Source: Odontocerum albicorne (lineage: Eukaryota; Arthropoda; Insecta; Trichoptera; Odontoceridae). Taken from it: a stretch of DNA of 64,000 nucleotides. This document shows positions 43,990-55,119 of the stretch, piece after piece. The stretch is taken from NCBI GenBank assembly GCA_949825065.1, contig OX463859.1:13840452-13904451 (forward strand). Direction: 5' to 3'. The notes below the pieces were generated by a model. It ran no database searches. It was not told the origin of the DNA and saw only the letters and a program-made list of their open reading frames with translations. Numbering within the stretch: the first letter of the stretch is position 1; each line of letters begins with the position of its first letter. The position numbers and the translations under genes are program-made.

Positions 43990-44500
43990 TTCTTATTTTA
44001 ACTACACATATAAATACTATCACGTCGTTTCCCTGCCGCGATAGGTAAAAATAACAGAGTGCCAAAGGCTTTTCCATTTCATCACACCCATATTTAGCCT
44101 CTTCCCCATTAATTCAATTCTACTTCTTATACAAATTTATCTTACTCCATACGAGTACTTTTCTTTCTTTCAAATTGTCCTTTGATCCAACCATTTTTTT
44201 GTTCTTCCTCTACCACGCCTTTCACTCACATTTGTACTGTATATTTGTTTTGTGAGTCTTTATGTAGTGCCCACTGACTTTATTTCCTATTGCTACACGC
44301 CGTTCGATATCCCTTGTAAATCTTCACTCGTCTGAGAAAATACTATATTAATAACATAATTTCTCAAACGGCTCTAATATTTCATTTTTCACCCACATGT
44401 CACATTTATTTTTCGTTTAACACTTTTGTATTTCCATGGCCTTAGATTTGGTAAACTCTCATTTACAGATCTTTCTTTTTACATCTCTTATCAGACTATA
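43990..44500 (-). pseudogene. RTE-like LINE, 3' end, minus orientation
   Basis: CACGTCGTTTCCCTGCCGCG, CCATATTTAGCCTCTTCCCC, TTGATCCAACCATTTTTTTG and TACCACGCCTTTCACTCACA match, inverted, the 3' UTR and coding end of this family (compare 26690-26850). A RERRVAIGNKVSG-type coding trace is at 44275-44310. Confidence 0.62.
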
Positions 44501-45355
44501 TAATTTATTCTCATTCTCCGCTAACACTCATGCCATCAGCATATATCAATCCTCACATATTCCTATTCGTCATTTGTATGCAGTATACATTATGGATATG
44601 TTTGCATATGCATTCGTCATTGATCTCTGTAGTTTCTTCGCACATAAATGTGTGTAAATTTTAAACAACCTACGAGTGTACTAACTAACATGGTATTATT
44701 GACAGCTCTGGGACGAGCGGATCAGCTATCTACCAAAATCAAACAGCCGCAAATTCTTTGACAATGATGATCACCTTTTTCCAAAATACTGATTTCCCTA
44801 ATTTGTAATTAGTATTATAAGATACAACGTTTGATACTATTTAAGATAGAAATATAAAATATATTGCAGTTCGGTAACTAAAGTAGACTTTATAAATATA
44901 ATATGTTAATTTTGATTAAAAAAAAAGTACAACCATACGCAATAACGATACCTATATATTTTTTTTTTCAAAAAAATAAGTCTGAATTCAAAAAGAAACA
45001 TCCCAGGTAACCTGTCTCAGAATGCGCTTGTAGGAGGGGCAACCAACCAGCTCTCGGGCCGGGTCGTGAACATTTGCGCTGGGTAAACGCGAGCCAAATT
45101 ACCCTCCCAGAGCTCAGCACACTGAGGTGAACGATCCCGGGCCGCTTCTCAGATACACTGGTGACGCCGATTCGCCTTACCAAGTCGTACTTACTTGGGA
45201 TCAATTTTGAGGCGTACTTTAAAAATCGGTTGGCTGGAAAAAAATAAATAAAACACGTTAAGAAAGGAAAATAATATATTATCCAGAAAGAAGTTCTGTA
45301 TTTCTAGGATAGAGGTCGTTAGAACAAAATGTTCGTTATTAGCTTCATTCCAAAC
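44501..45355. other. Stretch with an unassigned GC-rich patch
   Basis: 45000-45190 is GC-rich (CTCGGGCCGGGTCGTGAACA, GATCCCGGGCCGCTTCTCAG) but has no family I can name. 44735-44765 shares about 30 bp with 46540-46575 (AATCAAACAGCC, AATTCTTTGACAA). Confidence 0.4.
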
Positions 45356-45361
45356 ATGCTG

Positions 45362-45575
45362 AATGTGTTGTATGGTATTACACTCTCGTTGAATACAGTA
45401 CGACCTGGCGGGCTTATTGCTATGTGGCAATCTTTTCCAACCGACCAGAATGATGTTAAAATGGCCTTAAGTGGAAATCAAACTAGAATCATTTAAAAAA
45501 AATCTGGATTTGAACCCGCTATCTGGTTGGGGAACAGACATCTTACCAACTAAGACATGGAGGTCGTCGAACGTG
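45362..45575 (-). repeat. SINE-A, full-length, minus orientation
   Basis: Tail CTCTCGTTGAATACAGTACG and TTATTGCTATGTGGCAATCT, body TTAAGTGGAAATCAAACTAG, head TGGATTTGAACCCGCTATCT and TCTTACCAACTAAGACATGG. Confidence 0.8.
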
Positions 45576-45689
45576 TATTATTATGAAAGTTAATTGATAA
45601 GCGTATTTTTTGGCATTGTGGAAATGGAACAAAATGAATTGTTTTTCTACTACTACAACAAACAAAAAAAATACGCAAATTATATGGCA

Positions 45690-45843
45690 ATGATGCAGTA
45701 AGCGATCGGGTGTGTCAAATGTAGTTTAATTTTTTTTAATGATGATACGTCACTAGAAGATGATGTCCGCTCTGGAAGGCCGACGACAACTGATGACGAT
45801 CAAATCAAAGCTTTGATCGAGAATAACCAGCGTTATACTACAC
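45690..45843 (+). pseudogene. Mariner transposase N-terminal relic (copy 2, 5' part)
   Basis: The frame FNDDTSLEDDVRSGRPTTTD followed by DDQIKALIENNQRYTT is the mariner linker between helix-turn-helix motifs (SGRPTTTDDDQIKALIE). It stops at 45843 where an unrelated LINE fragment begins; the frame's logical continuation is at 46420. Confidence 0.75.
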
Positions 45844-46100
45844 ATGGGCAGGGCATGTAGCCAGAATGTCAGACTTCCGAAAGGACATCCGAAATACTCC
45901 AATGGTATCCAAGAGGCATAAAGATGTCCAGAAGAAGACCGAAGGTACGCTGGATAGATGAAATCAGGAAGCATGGCAGCATCACATGGTATCAACGAGT
46001 AAAAAACCAAACTACTCGTATTTGCAGTCAACTTGGGGAGACCTTCATCCAGCAGTGGATCGACCCTGGTTGACAATGATTTATTTATTTTTTTTTTTTT
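45844..46100 (+). pseudogene. LINE reverse transcriptase C-terminal end, inserted in mariner relic
   Basis: Begins GGGCAGGGCATGTAGCCAGA (WAGHVARM motif), then RRPKVRWIDEIRKHG, ITWYQRV and FIQQWIDPG, the ordinary C-terminal end of an RTE-like/CFDP2-like protein, followed by a T-rich tail from 46080. Matches the end of the copy at 49080-49690. Confidence 0.72.
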
Positions 46101-46394
46101 TTTCAAAACAGGCTTAGCCCAATTACTTTGAAAATACAAAACATTAAAAAAGAAGAAAAATTACATAGAGGAAAAAAAATAAGTTAAAAAATTATTGTAT
46201 ATAAAATAAAAAATAATGCATATGCATACAAACGAGTATATATATATATACACTTGCATATTACACACATATATTCACAGTCATTTATGTAGGTATGTTG
46301 ATGAGTGCTTTCTAACGCGCTCAATCTAAGAAGAAAATTTACTTTTGCTTTTGGTAATGTGATATGAAATATGTCAATATCCGAAGCAGTCCCT

Positions 46395-46490
46395 TTCAGA
46401 AGAGTTAAGGCCCTTCCAACAGGCATAGCGGAGATACTGAAAATATCGAAAACCACTGTCCATGAGCTTCTGGTTCAATTTTGCGTTTGA
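46395..46490 (+). pseudogene. Mariner transposase relic (copy 2, 3' part)
   Basis: IAEILKISKTTVHELLVQF is the second helix-turn-helix of mariner transposases (normally EIAE-x-LNISKSTV-x-x-HL), continuing the frame lost at 45843. Stops follow at once. Confidence 0.68.
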
Positions 46491-46734
46491 ATTTGTAAAA
46501 AAAAATACATCACTTTCCATACAACCCAATATATTTCCAGAAATCAAACAGCCCCAATTCTTTGACAACGATGCTTGTTGGATTCACAATACGTCACAAT
46601 AGATATGAAGGATAATTCAATATCAAAAAATTTGTTCATTTTTTTTACTATTTTTTACTAGCTTTTTCATTTGGTATTGAATTATTTTACATCAATTTTG
46701 TAAATCTCCTACCTTTAGTCCAAATCGTTGTAAT

Positions 46735-46830
46735 ACGACTATGTAAAAAAAATGATTCCAATAAGAATCAAATTCGCAACATACGGGTCGCAAATCATGC
46801 GTCCATCCAACTGGACTACGGGTGGTTTAA
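46735..46830 (-). repeat. Degenerate SINE head, minus orientation
   Basis: AATCAAATTCGCAACATACG and TGCGTCCATCCAACTGGACT resemble an inverted tRNA-like SINE head, but the family is unclear. Confidence 0.4.
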
Positions 46831-46980
46831 AATTCAGTCAAGCGTCGTATTATTATAATTTTTTCTTAACAAGTTAATGATAACTCGACAATACAATCGC
46901 TTTTTATACATATTTTTTTCATTCTGAATCGTTTCATTTTCATTTACTTTAAGGAATATTATAGGTATATGATAGTCCCG

Positions 46981-47020
46981 TTTAGAGAATCTCCTCTCAA
47001 AGCTGTTCTAATACGGGCTG
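46981..47020 (+). repeat. Short conserved repeat (fifth copy)
   Basis: TTTAGAGAATCTCCTCTCAA then AGCTGTTCTAATACGGGC; weakest copy of the motif at 7315 and 11345. Confidence 0.35.
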
Positions 47021-47309
47021 TCTTAAATTGACTGATTAATAATTGAGATAATGAGCACAGCTTCAGGAATAATAATAATATGTATTTCAGATCTTAAGGT
47101 AAACAAAGTAAAGACCTATAAACTCCATATAATATATAACGTAATATACGTACACACTGTGCAGGGACACAGGAACAAAGTTTATACAAAATATATAAGA
47201 AGTATAATCAAAAGTTAAATCAAACATTTCAATGACCAGTTTGCTCTCAAACAAAATTCTCCATCTATCACATATCAATTTAAATGGGCGGAACATATGA
47301 TCAGTACAC

Positions 47310-48060
47310 CATTTTGATTACTTCGATAGCTTTTTGAATGACAAAGCAGGCATAGATGACGAGATTCAAAATAGATTATACGCAGTTTACCGAGAGTTTA
47401 AGGCTCTTGCTGAGAATGTGTTTATCACGATCTAACGCTGAAAACCAAAACGGAGTCTTTAAAGTTGCGATCAATCCATATTTGATGTATGGGTGTGAAT
47501 CATGAGTTTCATACAGACGACATATTAGGGCAGTCAAAAAATATCAGCAGAGGCACGTCAGGTAAATAATGGAGATTAAATGGTATCATATAGTATCAAA
47601 TGATGAAGGTTTGAGAAGAGCAAACTACGAGTAGCATTGAGATTCTAGTGTTGTGTGCACACCTGCATTAGTCTGGACACCTGGTTTCCATGCCCGAGCA
47701 CATAATGCTAAGAAATGTCTGTCTAACGCAAGGCAGAAGGAAGCACGGTGGTCAGCGCAACAGATGTTAGGACGTACTGCATGAGGTATGTACTTAAAAC
47801 ATTAATGCTCCGCACAACTGGTAGCAAACAGTAGCAGATAGAACCAAACCATGTGGAACTGTTGCTAGTTATCAATGACCCAATAGAGAAAGAAAACGCG
47901 GACGGGCTGCAAGTACTGAAACTCCTTGCCCTATCTGAAATAGGATATGCCCATCGCAAATTGTCTTATATAGTCATCTCCGGTGACACCAGCTCCAAGT
48001 ACTTGTCACGGGTAATGGGCATTCATTTCAAATAAAAAGACAAATAAATTAAGAAACAGT
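47310..48060 (+). pseudogene. LINE ORF2 C-terminal part
   Basis: Frames give IDDEIQNRLYAVYREFKALA, a VMYGCES-type segment (GATGTATGGGTGTGAATCAT), then RQVNNGD and VSYSIK, VHTCISLDTWFPCPSTM-type decayed coding, RKHGGQRNRC with DVLHEV, NAPHNWQQTVADRT and HQLQVLV at the end. The pattern D-x-EI-x-x-R, YG-x-E-W, GGQ-x-K-R-Y-x-D is that of a RTE/CR1-type protein tail different from the VTMYDRIR family. Broken by stops. Confidence 0.65.
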
Positions 48061-49075
48061 CACAACGCGTTAACATCTAGCAAGAGAACGACTGTAGAAT
48101 GGACCATCAGCTTTGGTGCTTGGTAGGGGAAAGCACCCCGAATCACCTTGTTGGTGGCACATACTATTTTCTCTTTCATACTCGCCATTCGATGCTATCA
48201 GCAGTTTGAGGCCATTAACCCAAATTATAAAATCAGAAAATAAATAAAATAACTTTGTGTCAAAATGTACACTTTTAAAAAGAGCATTATTTTATTTAAA
48301 TAAATATCGTTTTTTTAGCCACTGTGCTTTGGTAAAAATGATTTTATCACCTTCGAAAAATAAATGGTAAAAGTATGAAAACAAACACAGCAGGTACAAA
48401 CAAAAGGCAACACTATGAATAAATAAATTAAGTGTCAATTTTCAGCGCTTCTGTGAATATTAGCAACGACCAAGAAACTATTCTATCGCGAAAAAAACAT
48501 TTAAGACTTATTTTGCATGAAATTTTTGAATGTTTATGTATTGAAAATATATTAAAAATCAGTATTAAAACTTTAAGGAATTCTCGTCTTTATTGCATAA
48601 TACGTTGAATATTTTATGTAGAATTTTGGTAAGCAAGTGGTATAATGGACAGTGAAAGAAAAAAGCGACGAAAGATACAGAGCCGTAATGAGGGCCGGTG
48701 ACTAGGGCATTGTCCCTGGGCGTATAATTCGTCAGGTGTCAAATAAAGGGATCAAATAAGATATCTTATTTTAAGTAGAAATTTAGAATCAGAACATAAG
48801 AATGCTAGAATTGTATTTCCCTCAGGAACCGTAAAACAAACGAATGATTCCGAGGAAGAAAGACCCATGTCACCGACATTGTCAAATCTATAGATAAACT
48901 GAAGTAGCAGTGGGGAGAATATGTAATAAGATAAGATGATAAACGATAGAACTACACCACTGTAATATAGATACTGGACAGACAGAAGAAATTGAGGAAG
49001 AACATGAACCAGGTGCATAGTCTGTAGATAATAAATTTCTTATACTCGTATATTCATACGGGCGGATTCGAGAGT
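48061..49075. other. Stretch without recognised gene
   Basis: 48060-48240 may be the 3' UTR of the LINE fragment before it. 48655-48740 is GC-richer (GAGGGCCGGTGACTAGGGCA) and unassigned. Confidence 0.4.
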
Positions 49076-49079
49076 GAAT

Positions 49080-49695
49080 ATTGAAAAGATAAAATACAAG
49101 TCAAATCGTTTTGCTGATATAACGTCGATCCAGGTGAATCTAACGCAGCTAAAACAAGTTCACCAATATATCTTCTTAGAATAAAGTATTTCATTTGAGA
49201 ATTGCACTCTCAATGAAATAAATAGAAGAGCAAAACTAGCTTGGACTTTCTTTGGGTGACTGAACTACATTTTCATGAGCAATCTCCTAATTTATCTCAA
49301 ACGAAAGGTATTTAACCAATGCATATTATTAGTACTAACGTATGGATACGAAACATGGATTCTTTCTTTAAAAATGATACAAAGCTCCAAACAATACAAC
49401 CCAGCATGGAGAGGTGCATGCTAGGTTATAACAAGACAGCCCGCAAACGCAATTAGTGGATACTCGCCCAAATAAAAGTGGATGATGTTATAGAGGTCGC
49501 AAAAATATTTAAGTGAATGGACCATCGGTGGACGTATGAAGTAATCCAGTGGTACGTAATATGCAGAACTAGACCTGTAAGAAGACCAAAGGCACGCTGG
49601 GTGAACGAATTATGTAAGTAAGCATCGATTACGTGGCAGCAATTCGCAAAGGACAGGATTTATTGGAAACAACTTAGACATAACAGATCTCCAAA
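49080..49695 (+). pseudogene. RTE-like LINE, C-terminal half of reverse transcriptase
   Basis: Reads FENCTLNEINRRAKLAWTFF, LIYLKRKVFNQCILLVLTYG, YETWILSLK, then the R-x-MLG-x-TR segment (ACWVITRQPANAI), and RRPKARWVNELCK followed by ITWQQFAKDRIYWKQL. These are the conserved blocks following the reverse transcriptase catalytic domain, in the right order, with stops and frameshifts. Confidence 0.76.
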
Positions 49696-49699
49696 TTTT

Positions 49700-50580
49700 C
49701 CTATCCAAGCACACAACTTTCGCATCTTCCACATTCATGCATTATACACAATCTTATATTATTCATAATTCTCACTTTTACCTTCGTTCAAAATCTGATT
49801 CATTTGATCCAACAACTTTTTCCTCGATCTACTTATTCTACGCACATCTTGCACTTCAGACTTGTACACTCGCTTATCCATTCTCTGCACATGTCATTTA
49901 TTTATCTTACTTAAAACATTCATTTCTGATGTCTTCATTCCACCTTCTTTCATACAATCACACTGCACGAATTTTCCTTAGTGCATGCATCTCCACAGTA
50001 TTAATCATACTTTTATCTATCTTCTGCCAGGTCTAAGTTTCACTTCCATGCCTCACATACAAAATTATGTGTTTTCATTTTTGATACTGTTGATATTGCG
50101 CGGTTGTTATATATTATGTTGAGTGCTCCATTTGTCTTGTTCCCTGTCGCTACCCTTCTTTCAATGTCCCCTTCAACTCGCCCATCACATATAAATATAC
50201 AGCTCAGACAACATAACTCATCGACCTGCTCCAGTTTCCCTGAGTGAAGTATACATACATCGGACTCTTTTTTTACCCCACTTCTTTCTATAACCATAAC
50301 CTTTGGTTTCATTACATTAATTTTCAAACCTTTTACTAGATATTTCTCATATAGCTCATTTGTCTAGCCCCTAAATTGGCTTAATTTCAGCAAGCAGAAC
50401 CATATCGTCTGTGTTTAGAAGTCCATATATAAAATAAACAACCAAGGCGACATCACACATCCTTGTTTTATGTCTTTAGTAATTTTAAACCACCCAGTAA
50501 CTTCCCTATTTACTCTTAAATATGCACTGCTCTCTTCATACAGTTATGCAATTGTACTTAATAATTTATTATTCACACCA
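49700..50580 (-). pseudogene. RTE-like LINE, reverse transcriptase palm to 3' UTR
   Basis: Minus strand, 5' to 3': YEESSAYLRVNREVTGWFKI, TKDIKQGCVMSPWLFILYMD (the motif B QGC-x-x-SP region), then FADD lost by deletion, LYEKYLVKGLKINVMKPKVM, LEQVDELCCLSCIFICDGRV and GDIERRVATGNKTNGALN, then the 3' UTR. This is the most complete copy of this family in the window, but the catalytic FADD is missing and frames are broken. Confidence 0.8.
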
Positions 50581-52950
50581 TGCTCTTTCAATACTTACCA
50601 CAATTTCTTTCTTCTTGCGTGATCATACACTTCTTAAATATATTTTGTATATATTCTTACAAAACATGTATATGCAAAACGATCATAAAATCCATAATTA
50701 CATAAGTTGCTCCCATCTGAGGTACAGCAGCGCCAACATATATTATAATATATTTTTATAAAAATTGTGCAAAATAAAGCACTTCTTATTATAGTCGGAG
50801 CTCATTGGCATGTACGCAACATTACACTGTACAAAGACAATATACTGTCGTTAGTTAAATGCTTTTATATTTCCCTTTCAATCCACCAAAATCTCTCACA
50901 AACACTCAAACTTCGCTCAAACCAATTCATAGTAGCGCACAATCCACAAAATATCACACCTAATTCTTCGAATCTTTTCACCAGCTCGAAAATATGCTTC
51001 AAAATCAGCATATGACGCTCGTTACGTATTTTTTTATGGTAAAAAAAAACATATTTTTCATACTCAGCCAGTCACCTATTCGATACGGATTCGGCATCCC
51101 ACGGAACTAGCAATTTCAGTGTATTCATCTTCACACCAGAAGGTGGGTGCTTGATCATGTGACTGTGGTCAGAAATAGATGTGCATGAGAAATAGGCAAG
51201 GTTTACTTTTGGACCGTAGAAGAAACCAAATATGATGATATTATATTATATTTACAACCCATCTACTTCATTATTTTCCCAATAATACATCCGAAATATG
51301 AATTTCTTGAGACATTCGTCACGCAAATTAATTTTCTTGTGTTACGAAAGTGATGCGTAGATTTTACTTCTGACAAAATATTGTATTTAGGTGTCATGTA
51401 AAAGTATAAACCAATTGGTTATTAATACCTTCCATCACGTCTTTTTCTATGTTTAGATTTTTCGCTACGTTTTCGTGTATTTTACATATTTTCGATTTTA
51501 TCTCAAATTCACAATATTATGAGGAACTTCGAACATTTTGGTTCTTTACGACATTCTCGTACATTATTTATACATTATTTTTATATATATTTGGCACATT
51601 TTTCAATCTTTCGAAAATTTTCTACGATGTGATATGCTTTTTTTTTGGCACTTTTTTGATGTATTTTATTTGGACCTTGATTCTGTTGAGAATTTTGATG
51701 TTTTGGTGTTTTAGAATATTTTCATGTTTTTTTGCATTTTTCTTGATATTTTTGGATTTTTAAGTCGACTGTATAAGTATTTTATCTTGAAAAAAATACA
51801 ATTTTTCTGAACCTAATAATTCAGATTTGTTTTATTTTAAATATATATTTGAATAATTATATACGAATCTTTAATGATATTGTATGAGATATTTTAATTG
51901 TGTCAAAATTCTAGGGGCGCACTGGGCGATGGAATATATAAGTTTAACGCTTGGTGTGCAAAACTTCTTCCTTCCGGCTCTGTCGAGTTATCGGAGGCGA
52001 ATTGGCAATTTACTCTGCATATTAGCTCGATGTAGCAATTTGCCATACTCGTATGGGACGTAGTGACCAGCCATTGAAATAAATTGCAAATTGGTGAAAA
52101 CAAGCGAAAAAACAAACATTCTTTTATAAATCGCTAATGTGTTTCATGTTGGACTTAATAACTTGGTGGAATAATGCTTGTTCTTCGTATATAGAGGGTC
52201 AGTGGTACGATTACTGAAAGGGTCAGGAAATTACCAAGATCGAGGTACGCTAATCTTTGTCATGATTAAATATTTGTTTACGAGTCTTAAACGACCAAAA
52301 TGGGTTTTTTAATATAAATTAAAACACATTTACGCGATTTCGCCTTACCATGTGAGCAAGTTCTTAGTAAAGACAGATCTTAACATCTTTTTTAAAAATA
52401 CATTCTTCTAGACTTGAAAAACGTTTATACAGTTAGTGAATATGCGTGCGTGCTCACACGTTATCAGTACAATTGTGATTATGTAAAGTGTCAAAAAAAT
52501 TTAGTTGTCAGATCTCAGTGCATTGAATACCTATATGACACGGGGTAAATCACTACTATATATGCGAGAACAACCAATCTACGACAATTTCAAAAACCCT
52601 TGCCCATCGCACCAGATAACTTCTTCCTGCTTTAACAATACAATCATCCAGCGAGGATACACAGATGGCGCCTCAATAAAAACAAAAACCAGCAACCTAT
52701 TATGAAAAAAAAGGATCTTCTAAGCTTCAATGAAAATGTCATCCTGTCCAATCGATAGGCGGCCTGTTTTGTTATTCCAATATCTTTCCTTACCATGTAA
52801 AAAAAATATTAATACATATATCAAATGTAATACCATCATATCTGTAAGAAGTGAGTCTGCGCGGTTTCTGAATCGGTGACCTTTTGGACCAAACTGACGA
52901 AGGTATGTAACCTTAACCTTACCGATGATGTTGATGATACAAAATCTGAA
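50581..52950. other. Stretch without recognised gene
   Basis: Contains a T-rich simple stretch at 51440-51770 that produces a long Phe-rich frame by chance, and moderately GC-rich unassigned patches at 51070-51180, 51910-52060 and 52590-52680. Confidence 0.4.
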
Positions 52951-53029
52951 CACCAAACGGTTGGAAAAAATGGTTCATACCACATTTCGCTGTTAACACC
53001 GCCAACGGTATGAAGTTGGGTGGTTATTT

Positions 53030-53330
53030 AAATAAACAAGACACGATCATCCGCCATGTTTGTTTATTTTTTATTTCCCGCCATAATTTATCGATAATTA
53101 CGCCCCTGGAGGCAGAATTTGTAAGTAAAACTGCAAATTAACAGCCAATCCAAGTACAGACAAATGACTGTCATTAGTTTTAACGTTCGATTCGTGATGT
53201 TTGAATATTATCTCTCGCCCTTTCTGGCGTGTATCTCGCACTCTCTCTTACGCAGCGCTTTTGTTTTACAAGTTCACACGTTTGAAATTTACATATCGGA
53301 GGAACACGGGTGTTGAGTATTTTTTCACTG
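53030..53330 (+). promoter_or_regulatory. Possible regulatory island
   Basis: Less AT-rich than its surroundings with TTCCCGCCATAATTTATCG, CTCTCGCCCTTTCTGG and the GAGA-like ACTCTCTCTTACGCAGCG. No exon could be recognised; a cis-regulatory element or the end of an unknown repeat are both possible. Confidence 0.2.
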
Positions 53331-53689
53331 TCGAATACTTGTGTTTTTTTAAAAACATATAGGTACAGTAATTTTTAATTATTGAATTTCAAGTGGACAA
53401 CTTTTGTTGATAAATGAGTAGGTAATTCGCAATTTTAATGTATCGGGTGAGGAAAAAAAATATCCGTTTGAAATTTTCCTATTTAGAACTTTTTAAGAGA
53501 TAAAAAATCAACGTAATTGTCAAACTCATTTAAGTACTCTTGGTATATTTTAGCAGGAATAAATATTATATTTTATTAGAGAGGACAATTACAATGGAAA
53601 AGAATTACTATTGCAAATAATACTTTTTTTTTCAACTTTTCAATATTTCATTAACCTTAATTGTCTTTCATTTGGGGGCTATAATAATA

Positions 53690-53870
53690 TAAAAAAAAAC
53701 GAGACAGAGTTCGTCTGGTAACAATACTCGCGCGCACCGACTACATGTGTGCGAGTTTACTCTTCACGTGCAGTAATGGTTCCTACCCGAAAGATCGATT
53801 ACTAGGGTTAAAAACAATATTATCTACTGGCCACGCTTTTAGTATTACCAGTTCGGATATGTTAAATTAT
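53690..53870 (+). repeat. SINE-C body fragment
   Basis: GTCTGGTAACAATACTCGCG, GTGCGAGTTTACTCTTCACG, TGCAGTAATGGTTCCTACCC and TATCTACTGGCCACGCTTTT match the body of the SINE-C copies at 60390-60590. Confidence 0.58.
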
Positions 53871-53989
53871 ATGATAATATTGATAAGATATTAACAATTT
53901 ATATAGATTTACGTTAAGAGAGCATTCGAACTTAGTTTTATTGACTAATTTAAAATAAAACAGAAAAAATATGTCAGTACTAGGATAAG

Positions 53990-54282
53990 ATGAAGGTGGA
54001 CGCGTTTTTTAGTTTAGGTACATCCCCGCATCTGAATATGTTTATATAAACATATTTGGTAAGAAAACCGCAAAAAAATTAACAACGGTCGTCTTCTTAC
54101 TGCAAAAAAACCGTAGATCTTCCAATATGTGTTAGAAACTCATTCGGTTTTAGGTGTAGTGTACCATATGTGTGTAGTGCTCATTCATATTCAATCATAA
54201 ATTATGATAATACGTACTTTACAAAAAGGGTTTTCTTCAAGAGTTTCCTAAAGTGGCACACACCACCCATATCTCTCAGGGG
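53990..54282 (+). repeat. Dispersed repeat X, copy 3
   Basis: Best match to 425-700: CCGTAGATCTTCCAATATGT, CTCATTCGGTTTTAGGTGTA, TCTTCAAGAGTTTCCTAAAG. Confidence 0.58.
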
Positions 54283-54289
54283 AGTATAA

Positions 54290-54625
54290 ACAAAACTCTC
54301 GTTTGTGTTCCATGATGATGAAGTAAAAACCTTGACACCGGTAGGGTTATACCGTTATATTAAGTGGAATAAGTAGTGTTTTACTAAACAAATTACAATA
54401 CCCGGCGGTAAGCAATACACATCGTTTGTAGAGCGTCGTCTCTGTCGTACGATGCGCTAACAGTCTGGTTCGGTAACGACTGACAAATGTGTATGACAAC
54501 ATGTGTATGAACAGAGACGACACTCTACAAACGACGTGTATTACTGACTGCCGGGTACTGTGCAATGTCTTCACACATCGACAGTGTTTAACGCCTTAAC
54601 TATAAATGGTATATTAAGATGAAAT
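54290..54625 (-). repeat. Dispersed repeat Z, copy 2, split by a MITE
   Basis: 54290-54398 (AAAACCTTGACACCGGTAGG, TTAAGTGGAATAAGTAGTGT) and 54558-54620 (GCAATGTCTTC, AACGCCTTAACTATAAAT) are the two parts of repeat Z in inverse orientation to 33935-34095, separated by the element at 54401-54555. Confidence 0.72.
54401..54555. mobile_element. 155-bp MITE with about 45-bp inverted repeats
   Basis: Left end CCCGGCGGTAAGCAATACAC and right end GTGTATTACTGACTGCCGGG continue as inverse copies (TCGTTTGTAGAGCGTCGTCT against AGACGACACTCTACAAACGA). TA flanks both sides (54399-54400, 54556-54557). There is no coding content. The empty site can be read from repeat Z copies 1 and 3. Confidence 0.9.
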
Positions 54626-54654
54626 GATAGTCTAAGTAATGTAATCCTTTTTTT

Positions 54655-54845
54655 TCAATTCTCTCTTAAACTTAAATAAGGATGATGCACATCTGACAAC
54701 TCTCGGAAGTTCGTTATACAGTCAGCCTAGTGAATCGCAAATTAACATAATATGTTCATATTATGAAATATGTGGCGTGATGTGTTGGTATGCAAAGGAG
54801 TCTTTCATCACTTGATCGAAGAGAAACTGTAAATTTTCGCGAAGA
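54655..54845 (-). pseudogene. LINE ORF2 C-terminal end, subtype 2
   Basis: DNA matches 28012-28200 (ATGCAAAGGAGTCTTTCATC, GGATGATGCACATCTGACAA). The minus strand has a decayed L-x-NELP-x-x-x-x-CASSLFKF coding end. Confidence 0.58.
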
Positions 54846-54879
54846 TTAGAATAATGATTTTCCATTGTATAACAACATG

Positions 54880-55035
54880 GTGGGATTATTGTCAGGTGGC
54901 AATTTCTTGCAACAAACTAGACAAAAGATCGGGATTCAATCCAAATTGGGATATTATCGTAAGATTATTTTTGCACACAACAGAGAAAGCTTATTTTATT
55001 TAATAAAAATATAACGAATGCATATTTTGAAGAAG
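54880..55035 (-). repeat. Duplicated LINE/SINE tail, copy 1
   Basis: AACATGGTGGGATTATTGTC, GCAACAAACTAGACAAAAGA, TCGGGATTCAATCCAAATTG and GATATTATCGTAAGATTATT; repeated at 55676-55850. The first 60 bp is an inverted LINE/SINE-A-type tail. Confidence 0.65.
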
Positions 55036-55119
55036 AATTTTTCATTGTATAACAACATGTTCGTCTAAAATTTGTTTTGAACCTGAAAAAGTACAATCAT
55101 ATCACTCCATACCAGAAGG

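Noticed and set aside
51449..51763. 104-codon Phe-rich open frame resembling a membrane protein
   Set aside because: Produced by a T-rich simple-sequence stretch; no conserved motif and composition matches the DNA, not a protein family.
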